64,000 nucleotides of DNA from Vibrio chagasii (lineage in GTDB: Bacteria; Pseudomonadota; Gammaproteobacteria; Enterobacterales; Vibrionaceae): positions 1,612,001 to 1,676,000 of the forward strand of contig NZ_AP025465.1 in assembly GCF_024347355.1 (NCBI RefSeq), written 5' to 3'. Positions 8,069 through 16,242 of this stretch are shown here, piece after piece. Position 1 is the stretch's first letter; each line of letters begins with the position of its first letter. Under the pieces are notes generated by a model. That model saw only the letters and a list, made by a program, of their open reading frames with translations. It did no database searches and had not been told where the DNA came from. A program made the position numbers and the translations under genes.

Positions 8069-8617
8069 ATGTTGGAGCTAATATCAATGCTACTAGATAC
8101 GAGTAAAAGTATGATTCGTAGTGTTAAGAGAATTTGTGGGTCACACTATGCGCCTGCAGTTCTCATAGCCATTTTTATTATGTCGACAAGTGTTGTAGAA
8201 AATAGAGTTATTGAGGGTCCATACACTGATAACGATGTGTTACACCATAAAGCTGAAGTAACAGGTAAGCATGGTGCAGCTGGTCGTGGATTAACTTATC
8301 AAATTATTTTCGATAAAGAATACAAGTACGATATTAAAATTCAAGGGTATGACTTTAACTCAATAAATCATGACTATTCCCTAGGCTATGGTTCGCGTAA
8401 AGATATAGAAAATCTGAGTGTTGGACTAGTTAGAACGCATATAGATAATATTTATTATACTGTTTACGTTAACGCTGGAGATGAAGTTCTTCTTTCGAGC
8501 TCTGATGGCCTTCATAGGGTAAATAAAATCAATGCCGAACAAATTAAATGGCGCGTTTGCTCAAGTCTTATAGCATTTGCTTTTCTTTCTCTATTCTTTA
8601 GGTTTCTAAGGAAGTAG
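8069..8617 (+). CDS. Hypothetical membrane-anchored protein, 182 aa (cassette gene)
   Basis: I do not recognise the family. One hydrophobic segment near residues 28-46 (YAPAVLIAIFIMSTSVV) and another near 162-178 (CSSLIAFAFLSLFF) bracket a ~110-residue polar domain, which would lie outside the membrane (periplasm), with a basic FRFLRK tail. Starts are ambiguous between 8069 and the ATG at 8090. AT-rich, with an attC about 50 bp after the stop. Confidence 0.72.
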   Translation: MLELISMLLDTSKSMIRSVKRICGSHYAPAVLIAIFIMSTSVVENRVIEGPYTDNDVLHHKAEVTGKHGAAGRGLTYQIIFDKEYKYDIKIQGYDFNSINHDYSLGYGSRKDIENLSVGLVRTHIDNIYYTVYVNAGDEVLLSSSDGLHRVNKINAEQIKWRVCSSLIAFAFLSLFFRFLRK

Positions 8618-8668
8618 TGTCCGAAATTCCTGTATAAAGTTTGCTATTAAATTTGTAAAACCAAAATG

Positions 8669-8793
8669 CATAACAAACTGTATAAAATTGATTCACAATG
8701 CGTGGTACTTTTACTATACGTTGGTTTAAGTGTTTAGGCGGGTATGCGGTAGTTTTTGTTTTGCGTTAATCACCCTTTAACAGGGAGTTATAT
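8669..8793 (+). repeat. attC site (VCR-like), intact length
   Basis: R'' GCATAAC at 8669, left block GATTCACAATGCGTGG, right block TTGCGTTAATCACCCTTTAAC, ending GGGAGTTATAT. R' reads GTTATAT rather than GTTAGGC-like. Lies ~50 bp after the preceding stop codon, a little more than usual. Confidence 0.88.
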
Positions 8794-8882
8794 CTAATTT
8801 ACATCACACATTACTACTGTATGGATGTACATGCTTTGTATTGGTATACTATTCACCGGTTTTTTAGTTATAGAGTTATAAA

Positions 8883-9797
8883 ATGACCAAGTACTTAGAA
8901 GCTGGCATCAGAGAGCTAGTCGAAGAATTTGAATCTAATGGCAAACCTTGCCCTTCAGCACAAACAATTGTTGATCGCCGGGCAGGCTATATTGGTAGCG
9001 CTGTACTAGCTGGTGAAAGTCCTAAAATTGAAAGCGAATACTTAGATGTAATTAATAGTATTCCGGTTAAGATTTACAAGCCTACAGATGAAGTGAACTT
9101 ACCTATAACGGTCTATTTTCATGGAGGCTGTTTCATCAGTGGTGGCTTTGGTACACATGATGCTCAGCTAAGACAAATTGCTCTTCTATCCAACTCGATA
9201 GTTATTTGCATTCAATACAGGCTTGCACCTGAACATGCTTATCCAGCAGCACACGATGATGTATACCAAGCTGTACTCGGTATTAAGGAGCAAGCGCACA
9301 AGTATGGGGGGGATTCAGAGCAATTAGTATTTGTTGGCGATAGCGCCGGAGGGCAATTAGCTTTGGCTACGACGCTTAGATTGAAAAAGCTAGAGCAGTG
9401 GTTACCTCGTCAGCAAATTCTTATTTATCCAATGCTGGATCCAACAGGCAATTCGAAAAGTTATAGAGAAAATGGTTCAGATTATATTATAACGGCAAAT
9501 ATGCTTCTTTCTGGTTTCGAGTTATACGCGAATTGCAGCTCTAAAGAAATTGTTGAGCCAGAGCTCAACCTTTTAAACAGAGACTTCAGCGGTTTGCCCA
9601 TCACAACTATTATTACCGCGGAGTTTGACCCGCTACGTGATGAGGGGGAGCACTTATACAAGTTGATGCTTTCACAAGGCGTAGAGGCTTACTGCGAACG
9701 TTATTTGGGTGTGATTCATGGTTTCTTTCAGTTGTCCGGCGTTTGTAATTCGGCAAAACGCTGTATTAGTGCAATTTCAAACCAAATAAAAAATTAG
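8883..9797 (+). CDS. Alpha/beta-hydrolase, HSL/acetyl-esterase (Aes-like) family (cassette gene)
   Basis: 304-residue carboxylesterase. The oxyanion-hole motif HGG is at 80-82 (YFHGGCFISGG), the nucleophile S154 in GDSAGG, with the acid in AEFDPLRDEG and the histidine in VIHGF. This arrangement defines the hormone-sensitive-lipase (family IV) esterases, which cleave short-chain esters. Natural substrate unknown. ATG at 8883 follows an AT-rich leader without a strong ribosome binding site. Followed at once by an attC. Confidence 0.9.
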   Translation: MTKYLEAGIRELVEEFESNGKPCPSAQTIVDRRAGYIGSAVLAGESPKIESEYLDVINSIPVKIYKPTDEVNLPITVYFHGGCFISGGFGTHDAQLRQIALLSNSIVICIQYRLAPEHAYPAAHDDVYQAVLGIKEQAHKYGGDSEQLVFVGDSAGGQLALATTLRLKKLEQWLPRQQILIYPMLDPTGNSKSYRENGSDYIITANMLLSGFELYANCSSKEIVEPELNLLNRDFSGLPITTIITAEFDPLRDEGEHLYKLMLSQGVEAYCERYLGVIHGFFQLSGVCNSAKRCISAISNQIKN

Positions 9798-9923
9798 ATT
9801 GAACAAGCTGTTTAAGAGTGACTCACAACGCTTGGCTTTTTTGCTGTGCGTTGAGTTTAGTGTTTAAGGTGGTAAGGGGCGGCTTCGGTGTTGCGTTGCT
9901 TCCCCCTTAACTTCGCGTTATAT
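9798..9923 (+). repeat. attC site, degenerate R''
   Basis: Begins GATTGAACAAGCTG (expected TAACAA), continues GACTCACAACGCTTGGCTTT, and has the right block TTGCGTTGCTTCCCCCTTAAC ending GCGTTATAT. The R'' core is mutated while R' is intact. Confidence 0.85.
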
Positions 9924-9938
9924 CCATGGAGGCATTAA

Positions 9939-10433
9939 GTGATTAAAACGGAGCGTTTAGAGCTCAGAAAATTTACGCAGCAAGACCGTAGTGAAGTTAT
10001 AAAATTACTTGGTAATTCTGATTTTATGGCGTTTTCTCCAACTGGCGCAATGACACATGAGCAAGCAGATACGCGTTTTGAAGAGCTTGTTAGTGCATTT
10101 CAATATAAAGGTATTGGAAAGTTTTGTGTTGTGGAACGCAGGACTGGCGAGCTAGTTGGTTATTGTGGGGTAGAATCATTTAACCATAAAGGCGAAAGTG
10201 TAGTTGAACTTGGATATCGGCTTAAGGTTTCAGCTCGGGGTAAAGGGTATGCATTCGAAGCAAGTTCTGCCGTTCTTTCTTTTGCTAATCAAATTGGTTA
10301 TACGAAAATTCTTGCTATAACTGAACCTGAAAACATGCCTTCGCAGCACATACTTCTTAAACTTGGGTTCAAGGCGTGTGGTGACGGTTCCTATCAAAAT
10401 ATGCCAGTTCAGTACTTCGAAAAATGCATATAA
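9939..10433 (+). CDS. GNAT N-acetyltransferase, RimJ/RimL-like (cassette gene)
   Basis: 164 residues, GTG start at 9939 behind GGAGGC. The N-terminal TERLELRKFTQQD and the acetyl-CoA loop SARGKGYAFEAS (motif A) place it with RimJ/RimL-type acetyltransferases, which modify N-termini or small amines. The C-terminal half has the usual ENMPSQHILLKLGF helix. Its stop codon sits in R'' of the next attC. Substrate unknown. Confidence 0.9.
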   Translation: MIKTERLELRKFTQQDRSEVIKLLGNSDFMAFSPTGAMTHEQADTRFEELVSAFQYKGIGKFCVVERRTGELVGYCGVESFNHKGESVVELGYRLKVSARGKGYAFEASSAVLSFANQIGYTKILAITEPENMPSQHILLKLGFKACGDGSYQNMPVQYFEKCI

Positions 10434-10549
10434 CAAACATTTAAGAGCGATTCGGCACGCTTGGCATTTTTGGTTCTGGTTGAGTTCAGTGTTTACGGTA
10501 GTCAAATTAAGTGTCGTTGTTGAATGCTTCACATCTTAATTTGGCGTTG
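10425..10549 (+). repeat. attC site, interrupted at R' by IS copy B
   Basis: TGCATATAACAAACATTTAAG overlaps the GNAT stop; GATTCGGCACGCTTGGCATT is the left block. It ends TTGGCGTTG where IS B starts, at the same place within the site as copies A and C. Confidence 0.88.
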
Positions 10550-10851
10550 ATATGACCCCCACTGTCAATTAAAAACGTAGAAGTTTCTGCTCCCTCATTT
10601 CAGAGCCTTTGTTCATTTTGGGATAGTGTTACCGCATAGATGAAGCAAGTAATGTCGTCGGTTCTCATGCTGATATACGTGGATTGCTCATCGTTTGATG
10701 AGTAGAGCCTACCTTACTTGTTCCGTCGTAGCACCTGTCTTCAGTCTATGCTCGTGGTTCAATACAGCCGAAGCTATATTGCCGTCCTAACGCCGTCGGT
10801 GTTTGTGCCACTCCCGATGCTTTATCCAATGCGATAACACTAATTCTGTCT
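10549..10851 (-). ncRNA. Putative seekRNA-coding region of IS copy B (inferred)
   Basis: 303 bp with no open frame of note, conserved in all three copies (copy A keeps the outer 267 bp). In IS1111-group elements the RNA that directs target choice is encoded here, downstream of tnp. The RNA would be expected to carry guides matching the attC R' end; I did not map them. Confidence 0.5.
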
Positions 10852-12006
10852 TCATGCCGGTAAACGAGCGATTCGAGTTCTAGGATCCACATCGCTGATG
10901 ACAACTTCACGCGCAATGGCCCAGATGTAAGCGATCATCTCTCTTGCGATGGCGACCACAACGACATTTCGGTGTTTACCTTTTTGTAGTAGTCGTTGGT
11001 AACGACGACATAACCTTTGCTGGGCTTGCCAAGCGATATCAACTATCTCTTTAGGCAGCCCTTCTTGCCTTAGTTGCAGCTCTACAGATATGTTCGCTTT
11101 ATGCTTATAGGTGTGTGCGCCTTCAACGAGTAACCGTCTGGCTCGACTGTTGCCACACTTTGTTAAGCTGCCACGACGAGTTTTCCCTCCACTGGAGTTT
11201 TCTGTTGGAACAAGCCCAAGGTAAGCCATAAGCTTTCTTGGATGGTCGAACCGCCGTAAGTCACCCAGCTCAGCTATTGTGCCAAGAGCTACGAGTAACC
11301 TTACACCCCGCATAGCTTGAATGGCTTTCACAACAGGATAGTATCGCCAGTTTTTGACCTGATGGAGCAGTTCATTATCGAGTCGTTGCAGCCGCTGTAT
11401 CCGCTCATTGATAGTAATGATCATCTCTTGCAAGACGATTTGTTGACTATGGTGAGGAAGAATGAGATCGGTCAGCCACCGTAGATGCTTTTTAGACCAG
11501 TTATCATTCACCGTCGCTTGGATATTATTGCGAAGAAGAAAGCCTTTGAGTTGGAACTTTGCGTCTTTGAGATCTTTCATTGCCGTTTCTCTGGCACGCG
11601 AGAGATCTCGAATAGCTTCATCTTCGGCTTCTGGTACATAGATGGGTGTAAGCTCTTCGGCTTTTAACAGCTTGGCGAGCTTTGCTGCGTCTCGTTTGTC
11701 AGTTTTAACTCTATCGCCTGGCTTCTTAGGTATAAGTGATGGAGCGACGACATAGCAGCAGTGTCCAAGGCTCGTAATCAGGCGATAAGTCCAGTAACCA
11801 CATGGTCCTGCTTCATAGACAAAGTGCAGAGTGGCTTTTGGATACTTGGATTGCAGTTGCTTGGCCAATTTAATTAGCGCGGCCTTATTGGATTTAATAC
11901 GGCCTAACTGTTGTGGGTTTGCCCCTCGATGTTCTTGTAAAACAGCGACTTGAATAAATGACTTATGCGTATCTAAGCCAATGAAAATTATGCTATCTTT
12001 ACTCAT
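10852..12006 (-). CDS. IS110-family (IS1111 group) transposase, intact (copy B)
   Basis: 384 residues from the ATG at 12006, which has GGAGG eight bases upstream; a TTG at 12018 is less likely. RuvC-like DEDD domain: D12 (GLDTHKS), E65 (VYEAG), D103, D106 (KTDKRDAAKL). Tnp20 domain: MRGVRLLVALGTI and GLVPTENSSGGKTRRG with the catalytic serine at 271-272. Nearly identical to the copy at 59839-60993. An inverted repeat in its leader can pair with the Shine-Dalgarno sequence. Confidence 0.95.
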   Translation of the reverse strand: MSKDSIIFIGLDTHKSFIQVAVLQEHRGANPQQLGRIKSNKAALIKLAKQLQSKYPKATLHFVYEAGPCGYWTYRLITSLGHCCYVVAPSLIPKKPGDRVKTDKRDAAKLAKLLKAEELTPIYVPEAEDEAIRDLSRARETAMKDLKDAKFQLKGFLLRNNIQATVNDNWSKKHLRWLTDLILPHHSQQIVLQEMIITINERIQRLQRLDNELLHQVKNWRYYPVVKAIQAMRGVRLLVALGTIAELGDLRRFDHPRKLMAYLGLVPTENSSGGKTRRGSLTKCGNSRARRLLVEGAHTYKHKANISVELQLRQEGLPKEIVDIAWQAQQRLCRRYQRLLQKGKHRNVVVVAIAREMIAYIWAIAREVVISDVDPRTRIARLPA

Positions 12007-12086
12007 GCTAGCCTCCAAATTTAGTTGTTTAACGCACTAATTATGGCTCTGGCTTTCAGCTAACCCACGATATTGGAGGCTAGCAC
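12006..12086 (-). promoter_or_regulatory. Leader inverted repeat able to sequester the transposase ribosome binding site
   Basis: On the plus strand GCTAGCCTCCAAAT (12007-12020) and ATATTGGAGGCTAGC (about 12071-12085) are inverted copies. In a tnp transcript that enters from outside the IS they would pair over GGAGG and up to the start codon. A CATAAT-like -10 lies between the arms, so a transcript starting inside would lack the upstream arm and stay translatable. The same pairs exist in copies A and C. Confidence 0.6.
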
Positions 12087-12173
12087 CTTTCGTGGGGGTC
12101 ATTATGTCTATGTGCTTCTGATATCAATCATTCTGTCAAGTGTTTAAATTAGAAAATAGCATGGAAGGTAATC

Positions 12174-12899
12174 ATGGAATATAACAGCCCCATTAGCCCA
12201 AGTTGTATAGATAACTTACTAGATGAGCTATGGCTAAATGAGGACTCTTTAGTCTTAGATGTTGGTTGTGGTAATGGCGAGTTAATTAAAAGAGTTATAG
12301 AAAAATTTAATTGTCGGGCGGTAGTCATTGATAACGATGAATTGGAAATCGCTAAAGCAAAGGAAAATCTGGAATCATATTTGGACCAAATTACCTTTCA
12401 TACATCTGCATTCAAAGATGTTGAGTTGCCTAGGGGCGCATTTGATGCGTGTTTTAGCTTAGGCTCTACTCATGCTTTTGGCGATGTTGGTGAAGCTTTA
12501 GACAATGCATTATCTGACATGAAATCACTTATAGTTTCCAATGGCGTAATTGTACTTGGGGATGCGTATTGGCGAAAAGAGCCAGATGAGGAATACTTAC
12601 TCGCAACAGGTATTGATCCTTTAGAATTAAGGTCAAACTTAAAAAATATAGAAGCAGGCAATCAGTTAGGCCTCGAATGCGTTTATGTTGTTCACTCTTC
12701 CTATCAAGATTGGGACACATTTGAAAGTTCGTTTTGGTTGGCATCCGAACGAGAGTTGCTACTAGATCCTGCGAATATTGAGTTGTTGGACAAAGTCAAA
12801 ACGATACGACACTGGAAAGATGCGTACTTAAAGTGGGGACGTGAAACAATGGGTTTTGCACTATACCTGTTTATTAACTCTACACACCGACCCACTTAA
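12174..12899 (+). CDS. Class I SAM-dependent methyltransferase (cassette gene)
   Basis: 241 residues. Motif I LVLDVGCGNGELIKR lies at ~25-39 and the acidic residue in VIDNDE at ~58; FDACFSLGSTHAFGD is the motif IV region. ATG follows GGAAGGTAATC. Related in fold but not in sequence detail to the methyltransferase at 4698. Substrate unknown. Directly downstream of IS copy B, so it has lost the upstream neighbour's attC junction. An attC follows. Confidence 0.88.
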   Translation: MEYNSPISPSCIDNLLDELWLNEDSLVLDVGCGNGELIKRVIEKFNCRAVVIDNDELEIAKAKENLESYLDQITFHTSAFKDVELPRGAFDACFSLGSTHAFGDVGEALDNALSDMKSLIVSNGVIVLGDAYWRKEPDEEYLLATGIDPLELRSNLKNIEAGNQLGLECVYVVHSSYQDWDTFESSFWLASERELLLDPANIELLDKVKTIRHWKDAYLKWGRETMGFALYLFINSTHRPT

Positions 12900-13008
12900 C
12901 AAGTGTTTAAGAGTGATTTACAACGCGTGGCATTTTTACATTGCGTATCATGCGGAGGGTAAGGTACCACGTTCCTCAAACCTTAACGGTGCTTTAGTAC
13001 GGGGTTGA
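12892..13008 (+). repeat. attC site, degenerate right end
   Basis: CACTTAACAAGTGTTTAAGAG covers the stop codon; GATTTACAACGCGTGGCATT is the left block. The right half is altered and ends CTTTAGTACGGGGTTGAC, so the R' core is GTTGACA instead of GTTAxGx. Confidence 0.75.
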
Positions 13009-13235
13009 CATCAAAGGTCATGAGTTTTGGTGTTTCTGGCTAAGTGCGAGGAACGAATCCTTTTCTAACTTTAAATCAGTAAAAGTAGGGGAGTTCAGTT
13101 CGTTTTCCTCTAGCTAACTTTCGCCTCTTAATCGAGTTTAAGTTTTGTAGCTACCCGCCTCACTTCATTATTAAAAAGCTTTTGTATAATTTGAATTTTA
13201 AATATCTTGTGGCATATAAATAGAAGTCGTGCATG
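13009..13235 (+). other. ORF-less integron cassette
   Basis: 227 bp between two attC sites with no credible reading frame on either strand. It contains TTGTATAATTTG (about 13184), which resembles a -10 hexamer pointing right, so it may supply a promoter to the following GFA cassette; a small RNA is the other option. No attribute beyond position and AT-richness supports either. Confidence 0.55.
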
Positions 13236-13357
13236 TACTAACAAATGACCCAAGATTGATTTGTAACACATGGCATTCTCTATGCGTTGGTTTCAGTATG
13301 TAAAGTGGTATGCAGGGGCTTTCTATTACGTTACTGCCCTTAGCAGGGCGTTATATG
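13236..13357 (+). repeat. attC site (VCR-like)
   Basis: TACTAACAAATGACC at the left, GATTTGTAACACATGGCATT block, right block TTACGTTACTGCCCTTAGC ending GGGCGTTATATG. Closes the ORF-less cassette. Confidence 0.85.
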
Positions 13358-13382
13358 TTTTCATCAATTTAGGAGTAATTTA

Positions 13383-13799
13383 ATGTCTTACGTAGAGACT
13401 AACTGTCTATGTGGCGCTGTAAAAATCAAAGCAAAAAGCATCAACCCTAACTTTACAGTTTGTCATTGTCAGTCGTGTCGAACTTGGGGAGGTGCACCAT
13501 TTTTCGCAGTTAAATGTGGAACTCAAGTCAAAATTGAGGGGCAAAACAAAGTAAAAATGTACAAGTCATCCTCTTGGGCCTCTCGTGGTTTCTGTCTGGA
13601 GTGCGGCACTCATTTGTTTTACAAGTTCAAAGAAACAGGTGAATACAATATGCCTGTAGGTCTGTTCCCAAACTTAGAAGGTTTGAAAATGGACATGCAA
13701 TACTTTAGCGACATGCGTCCAAGCTATTACTGCTTTGCCAACGAGACTAATGAAATGACTACAGAAGAAATCATGTCTTATTTTGCGGACAAGGTGTAA
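13383..13799 (+). CDS. GFA-family (Gfa/CENP-V) zinc protein (cassette gene)
   Basis: 138 residues with the family's zinc ligands: CLCGAV (C8, C10), CHCQSCR (C27, C29, C32) and CLECG (~C71, C74). The family was named after glutathione-dependent formaldehyde-activating enzyme; most members have no proven activity. ATG at 13383 after TAGGAGTAATTTA. Three more family members lie downstream (19528, 20225, 23551), each of different sequence. Confidence 0.9.
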   Translation: MSYVETNCLCGAVKIKAKSINPNFTVCHCQSCRTWGGAPFFAVKCGTQVKIEGQNKVKMYKSSSWASRGFCLECGTHLFYKFKETGEYNMPVGLFPNLEGLKMDMQYFSDMRPSYYCFANETNEMTTEEIMSYFADKV

Positions 13800-13804
13800 C
13801 TAAA

Positions 13805-13900
13805 CATATAACAAACATTTAAAAGTGGTTCGTAACGTATGCAACTCTGATAGCACTGAGTCTCTTGTATTGTTTAGAACTTCATTGAGGTTAGGTCCCC
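13805..13900 (+). repeat. attC site, right half eroded
   Basis: CATATAACAAACATTTAAAAG followed by GGTTCGTAACGTATGCAA is a clear left half. The right half is barely recognisable (ACTTCATTGAGGTTAGGT). This is the transition from intact to decayed sites. Confidence 0.65.
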
Positions 13901-13920
13901 AGGAAATTAAGGAAGCATAA

Positions 13921-14334
13921 GTGAAACTATCAAAGGAAATTCTGGTTGGTGTTTGGTCTTTAGATGAGTTCATCATCCATAGAGAATCAGGTGAAATGTT
14001 TAATTGGCCGGGGAAACAAAACGGTACTCTAATTTATACAGACAACGGGTTTGTTAGCGTCGCACAGAATAGAGATCCACTAACTAATCCTACAGACGAA
14101 GATAAAAAGAGAGAATCAAACTTTTATACAGCTACTTATGAATTAGATTTAGAGAACAATCGTGTGTTTCACTTTGGGCTTCAGTCTAGCGTGAAATCTG
14201 TTATAGGTGAACGTATGGAGCGTGAAGTTAAGCTACTAAAAGATGGTCGATTATGGTTATCTGGTAAAGGGCTAAAAGAGCGAGTCACACTCGTATGGTC
14301 AAAAGTTGATACCACGCAAACTGTTCAAGGGTGA
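13921..14334 (+). CDS. Lipocalin-like domain protein, 137 aa
   Basis: GTG start at 13921 behind AAGGAAGCATAA. The pattern GVWSLDEFIIHRESGEMFNWPG...GTLIYTDNGFVSV is that of the Lipocalin_5-type beta-barrel family, whose members are stand-alone proteins of ~130-150 residues with unknown ligands. No signal peptide. The last residues (TTQTVQG) are encoded by the left half of an eroded attC: the loss of the TAACAA stop context let the frame run into it, a visible effect of attC decay on the protein. Confidence 0.8.
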   Translation: MKLSKEILVGVWSLDEFIIHRESGEMFNWPGKQNGTLIYTDNGFVSVAQNRDPLTNPTDEDKKRESNFYTATYELDLENNRVFHFGLQSSVKSVIGERMEREVKLLKDGRLWLSGKGLKERVTLVWSKVDTTQTVQG

Positions 14335-14362
14335 TTCACAACGCTTGGTATTTTTACTCTGA
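14317..14362 (+). repeat. Eroded attC left half
   Basis: CAAACTGTTCAAGG then GTGATTCACAACGCTTGGTA and TTTTTACTCTG match a VCR left half almost base for base, but R'' is gone and no matching right half is found before the next gene. Confidence 0.7.
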
Positions 14363-14446
14363 ACCGGGTTACGTTCAATTTGAGGTTGTTTCTGTAAATC
14401 TCGTTTCAACCTATGCGTACAGACATCTACAAAGGATTAGAAACAG

Positions 14447-15325
14447 ATGCTTATCAATGACTATACCGAAAACACGGAGTTTACAGAGCTAACTAATGAC
14501 CTGTTAGACATCCGTAAAATATCTGATGATATAGTGGGTATATGTAAGTTTGTTCAAGGGAATCTTATTCACTCATATTGGTTAGAGCACTACGGTGTTG
14601 AGGCTGATCCGTTAAACAAGCTGACCGAAATGCAGACTCGGTATGCTAAAGATTTAGTCTCTTTAGCAATGTCGAAATCAGGTGAGCCTTCACACGTTTT
14701 CAAGAAACCAAACCATAGAGTGATCAGTATTTGTAGAGACTTTTCACTATTAGTTTGCGCAGTATTGAGAGCAAAAGGAATACCAGCGAGACTAAGGAGT
14801 GGCTTTGCGACTTATTTAGCTCAAAACCATTTTGAAGATCACTGGGTATGTGAGTATTGGAACAAAGAAAAAGGGTGGATAGCCGTCGATGCTCAGTTAG
14901 ACGATATTCATCGCCAAGTCTTGAACTTTGAATTTGATCCGTGTGATGTACCGTCATCAAGCTTTATCCTAGCTGGGCGGGCTTGGAAGCTATGTCGTCA
15001 AAACGCTGAGTCTGATGAAAATTTTGGTTTTCGAGATTTCAAAGGATTAGCCTTTATCAAAGGGAGCCTAATTCGAGACTTATATGCATTATCAAAATTT
15101 GAAATGCATACGTGGGATACCGGTTGGGGCATACTGCCTAAATTTATAACCCCTATTTCTGGAGAGTGGGAATTAACTCTGCTAGACGAACTTGCAGAGG
15201 TCAGTTGTTCTTCAGATAGTGTTAAAGCTCTTGAGTTAGTGAAGTCGTGTAATGAAATAAGGCTTCCAAGCGGCTGGGATTGTTCTCAGTTTCCGACATT
15301 GAGTGAGCTCTATGCTTCACTGTAG
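14447..15325 (+). CDS. Transglutaminase-like domain protein, 292 aa
   Basis: Papain-like transglutaminase core with the catalytic triad visible: C106 (ISICRDFS), H142 (FEDHWVCEYW) and D158 (WIAVDAQ). Such bacterial proteins are proteases or amidases as often as cross-linkers. No signal peptide or membrane segment, so cytoplasmic. ATG at 14447 lies after AAGGATTAGAAACAG. The ~130 residues after the core have no recognisable domain. Function in the cell unknown. Confidence 0.85.
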   Translation: MLINDYTENTEFTELTNDLLDIRKISDDIVGICKFVQGNLIHSYWLEHYGVEADPLNKLTEMQTRYAKDLVSLAMSKSGEPSHVFKKPNHRVISICRDFSLLVCAVLRAKGIPARLRSGFATYLAQNHFEDHWVCEYWNKEKGWIAVDAQLDDIHRQVLNFEFDPCDVPSSSFILAGRAWKLCRQNAESDENFGFRDFKGLAFIKGSLIRDLYALSKFEMHTWDTGWGILPKFITPISGEWELTLLDELAEVSCSSDSVKALELVKSCNEIRLPSGWDCSQFPTLSELYASL

Positions 15326-15482
15326 CTATGTGGCCTACGAAAGCAAAGAAATTAAACTTGATTCATATTCCAGTGATTTTATCAGTCGTTGAAAGGTGAT
15401 AGGTGAACACTGTTCTGAGAGTATTTTAGTTTGGTGTTTGGTGAATTTTTGATCTATTTCATTCATTTTAAAGGAGTAAATA

Positions 15483-16100
15483 GTGAGTTCTGAAAGGATA
15501 AAAAATATTGTTTTCGACATCGGCAATGTCGTCGTTCGTTGGTCACCTGAAGAGATTATTCGTCTTACTTTTGGAGATTGCGCATCAGCAGAAGAGAAAG
15601 CGAAGTCTGTATTTCAGTCTGATATTTGGTTAAATCTAAACAAAGGGCTGTTATCTGAAAATGATGCAAAAACCCAATACCGTGATGTGCTAGGTTTCAC
15701 TGAATTAGAATGTGAACGTCTATTTTACTACGTTAAGCAAACCCAAATCTTGATTTATGGCTCCGTAGAGCTTATTAGACGTTGTAAATCTGCAGGTTAT
15801 AGAGTTTTTGCATTGACTGATAACGTCCATGAAATTGTTTCTCATTTAAAAGCAACATATACATTTTGGGACTTATTTGAAGGCGCTATTGTTTCCGCTG
15901 AGGTTGGTCTACTTAAACCTCAAGTTGAAATATACGAATCATTGCTCTATCAGTATGGCTTAGAGGCATCAGAAACCGTTTTCATTGATGATATGCCATA
16001 TAATGTGGCTGGCGCAGAGTCAGTTGGTATGAACGCAATTCTCTTTAAAAACACTTATCAATGTGCACAAGCTTTGAAAGCACTGGGTGTCCAACATTGA
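15483..16100 (+). CDS. HAD-superfamily hydrolase, YihX-like
   Basis: 205 residues from GTG at 15483 behind AAAGGAGTAAATA. Motif I IVFDIGNVVVRW has the DxGN form seen in YihX-type sugar-phosphate phosphatases rather than the DxD form. Motif II is ALTDNVHE, motif III/IV GLLKP...VFIDDMPYN. Likely a small-molecule phosphatase; the substrate cannot be assigned. An eroded attC follows. Confidence 0.86.
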   Translation: MSSERIKNIVFDIGNVVVRWSPEEIIRLTFGDCASAEEKAKSVFQSDIWLNLNKGLLSENDAKTQYRDVLGFTELECERLFYYVKQTQILIYGSVELIRRCKSAGYRVFALTDNVHEIVSHLKATYTFWDLFEGAIVSAEVGLLKPQVEIYESLLYQYGLEASETVFIDDMPYNVAGAESVGMNAILFKNTYQCAQALKALGVQH

Positions 16101-16103
16101 CAA

Positions 16104-16165
16104 TATAACTGTCACTAGATCGCAAAGTCTGATTCATGGTTCTCGGCATTTGTTGTTCGAATTGG
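16104..16165 (+). repeat. Eroded attC left half
   Basis: GCAAAGTCTGATTCATGG followed by TTCTCGGCATTTGTTGTTCG aligns with a VCR left block (GATTCRCAACGCTTGGCATT) with several substitutions. No clear R'' or R' core remains. Confidence 0.45.
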
Positions 16166-16242
16166 TTGAAATATCTATCCTCAAGATCAGGTTTGACGGC
16201 TTTGTTTAATGAAAATATTTTGTTACTAAAATGGAGGTAACT

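Larger units (their letters stand above)
10549..12113 (-). mobile_element. IS1111-attC-type IS, full copy B (1565 bp)
   Basis: Same ends as copies A and C, and exactly the same length as copy C. Contains an intact minus-strand transposase, 303 bp of non-coding DNA between the tnp stop and the left end, and ~107 bp upstream of the start codon containing an inverted repeat. Inserted in the R' end of an attC. Confidence 0.92.
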
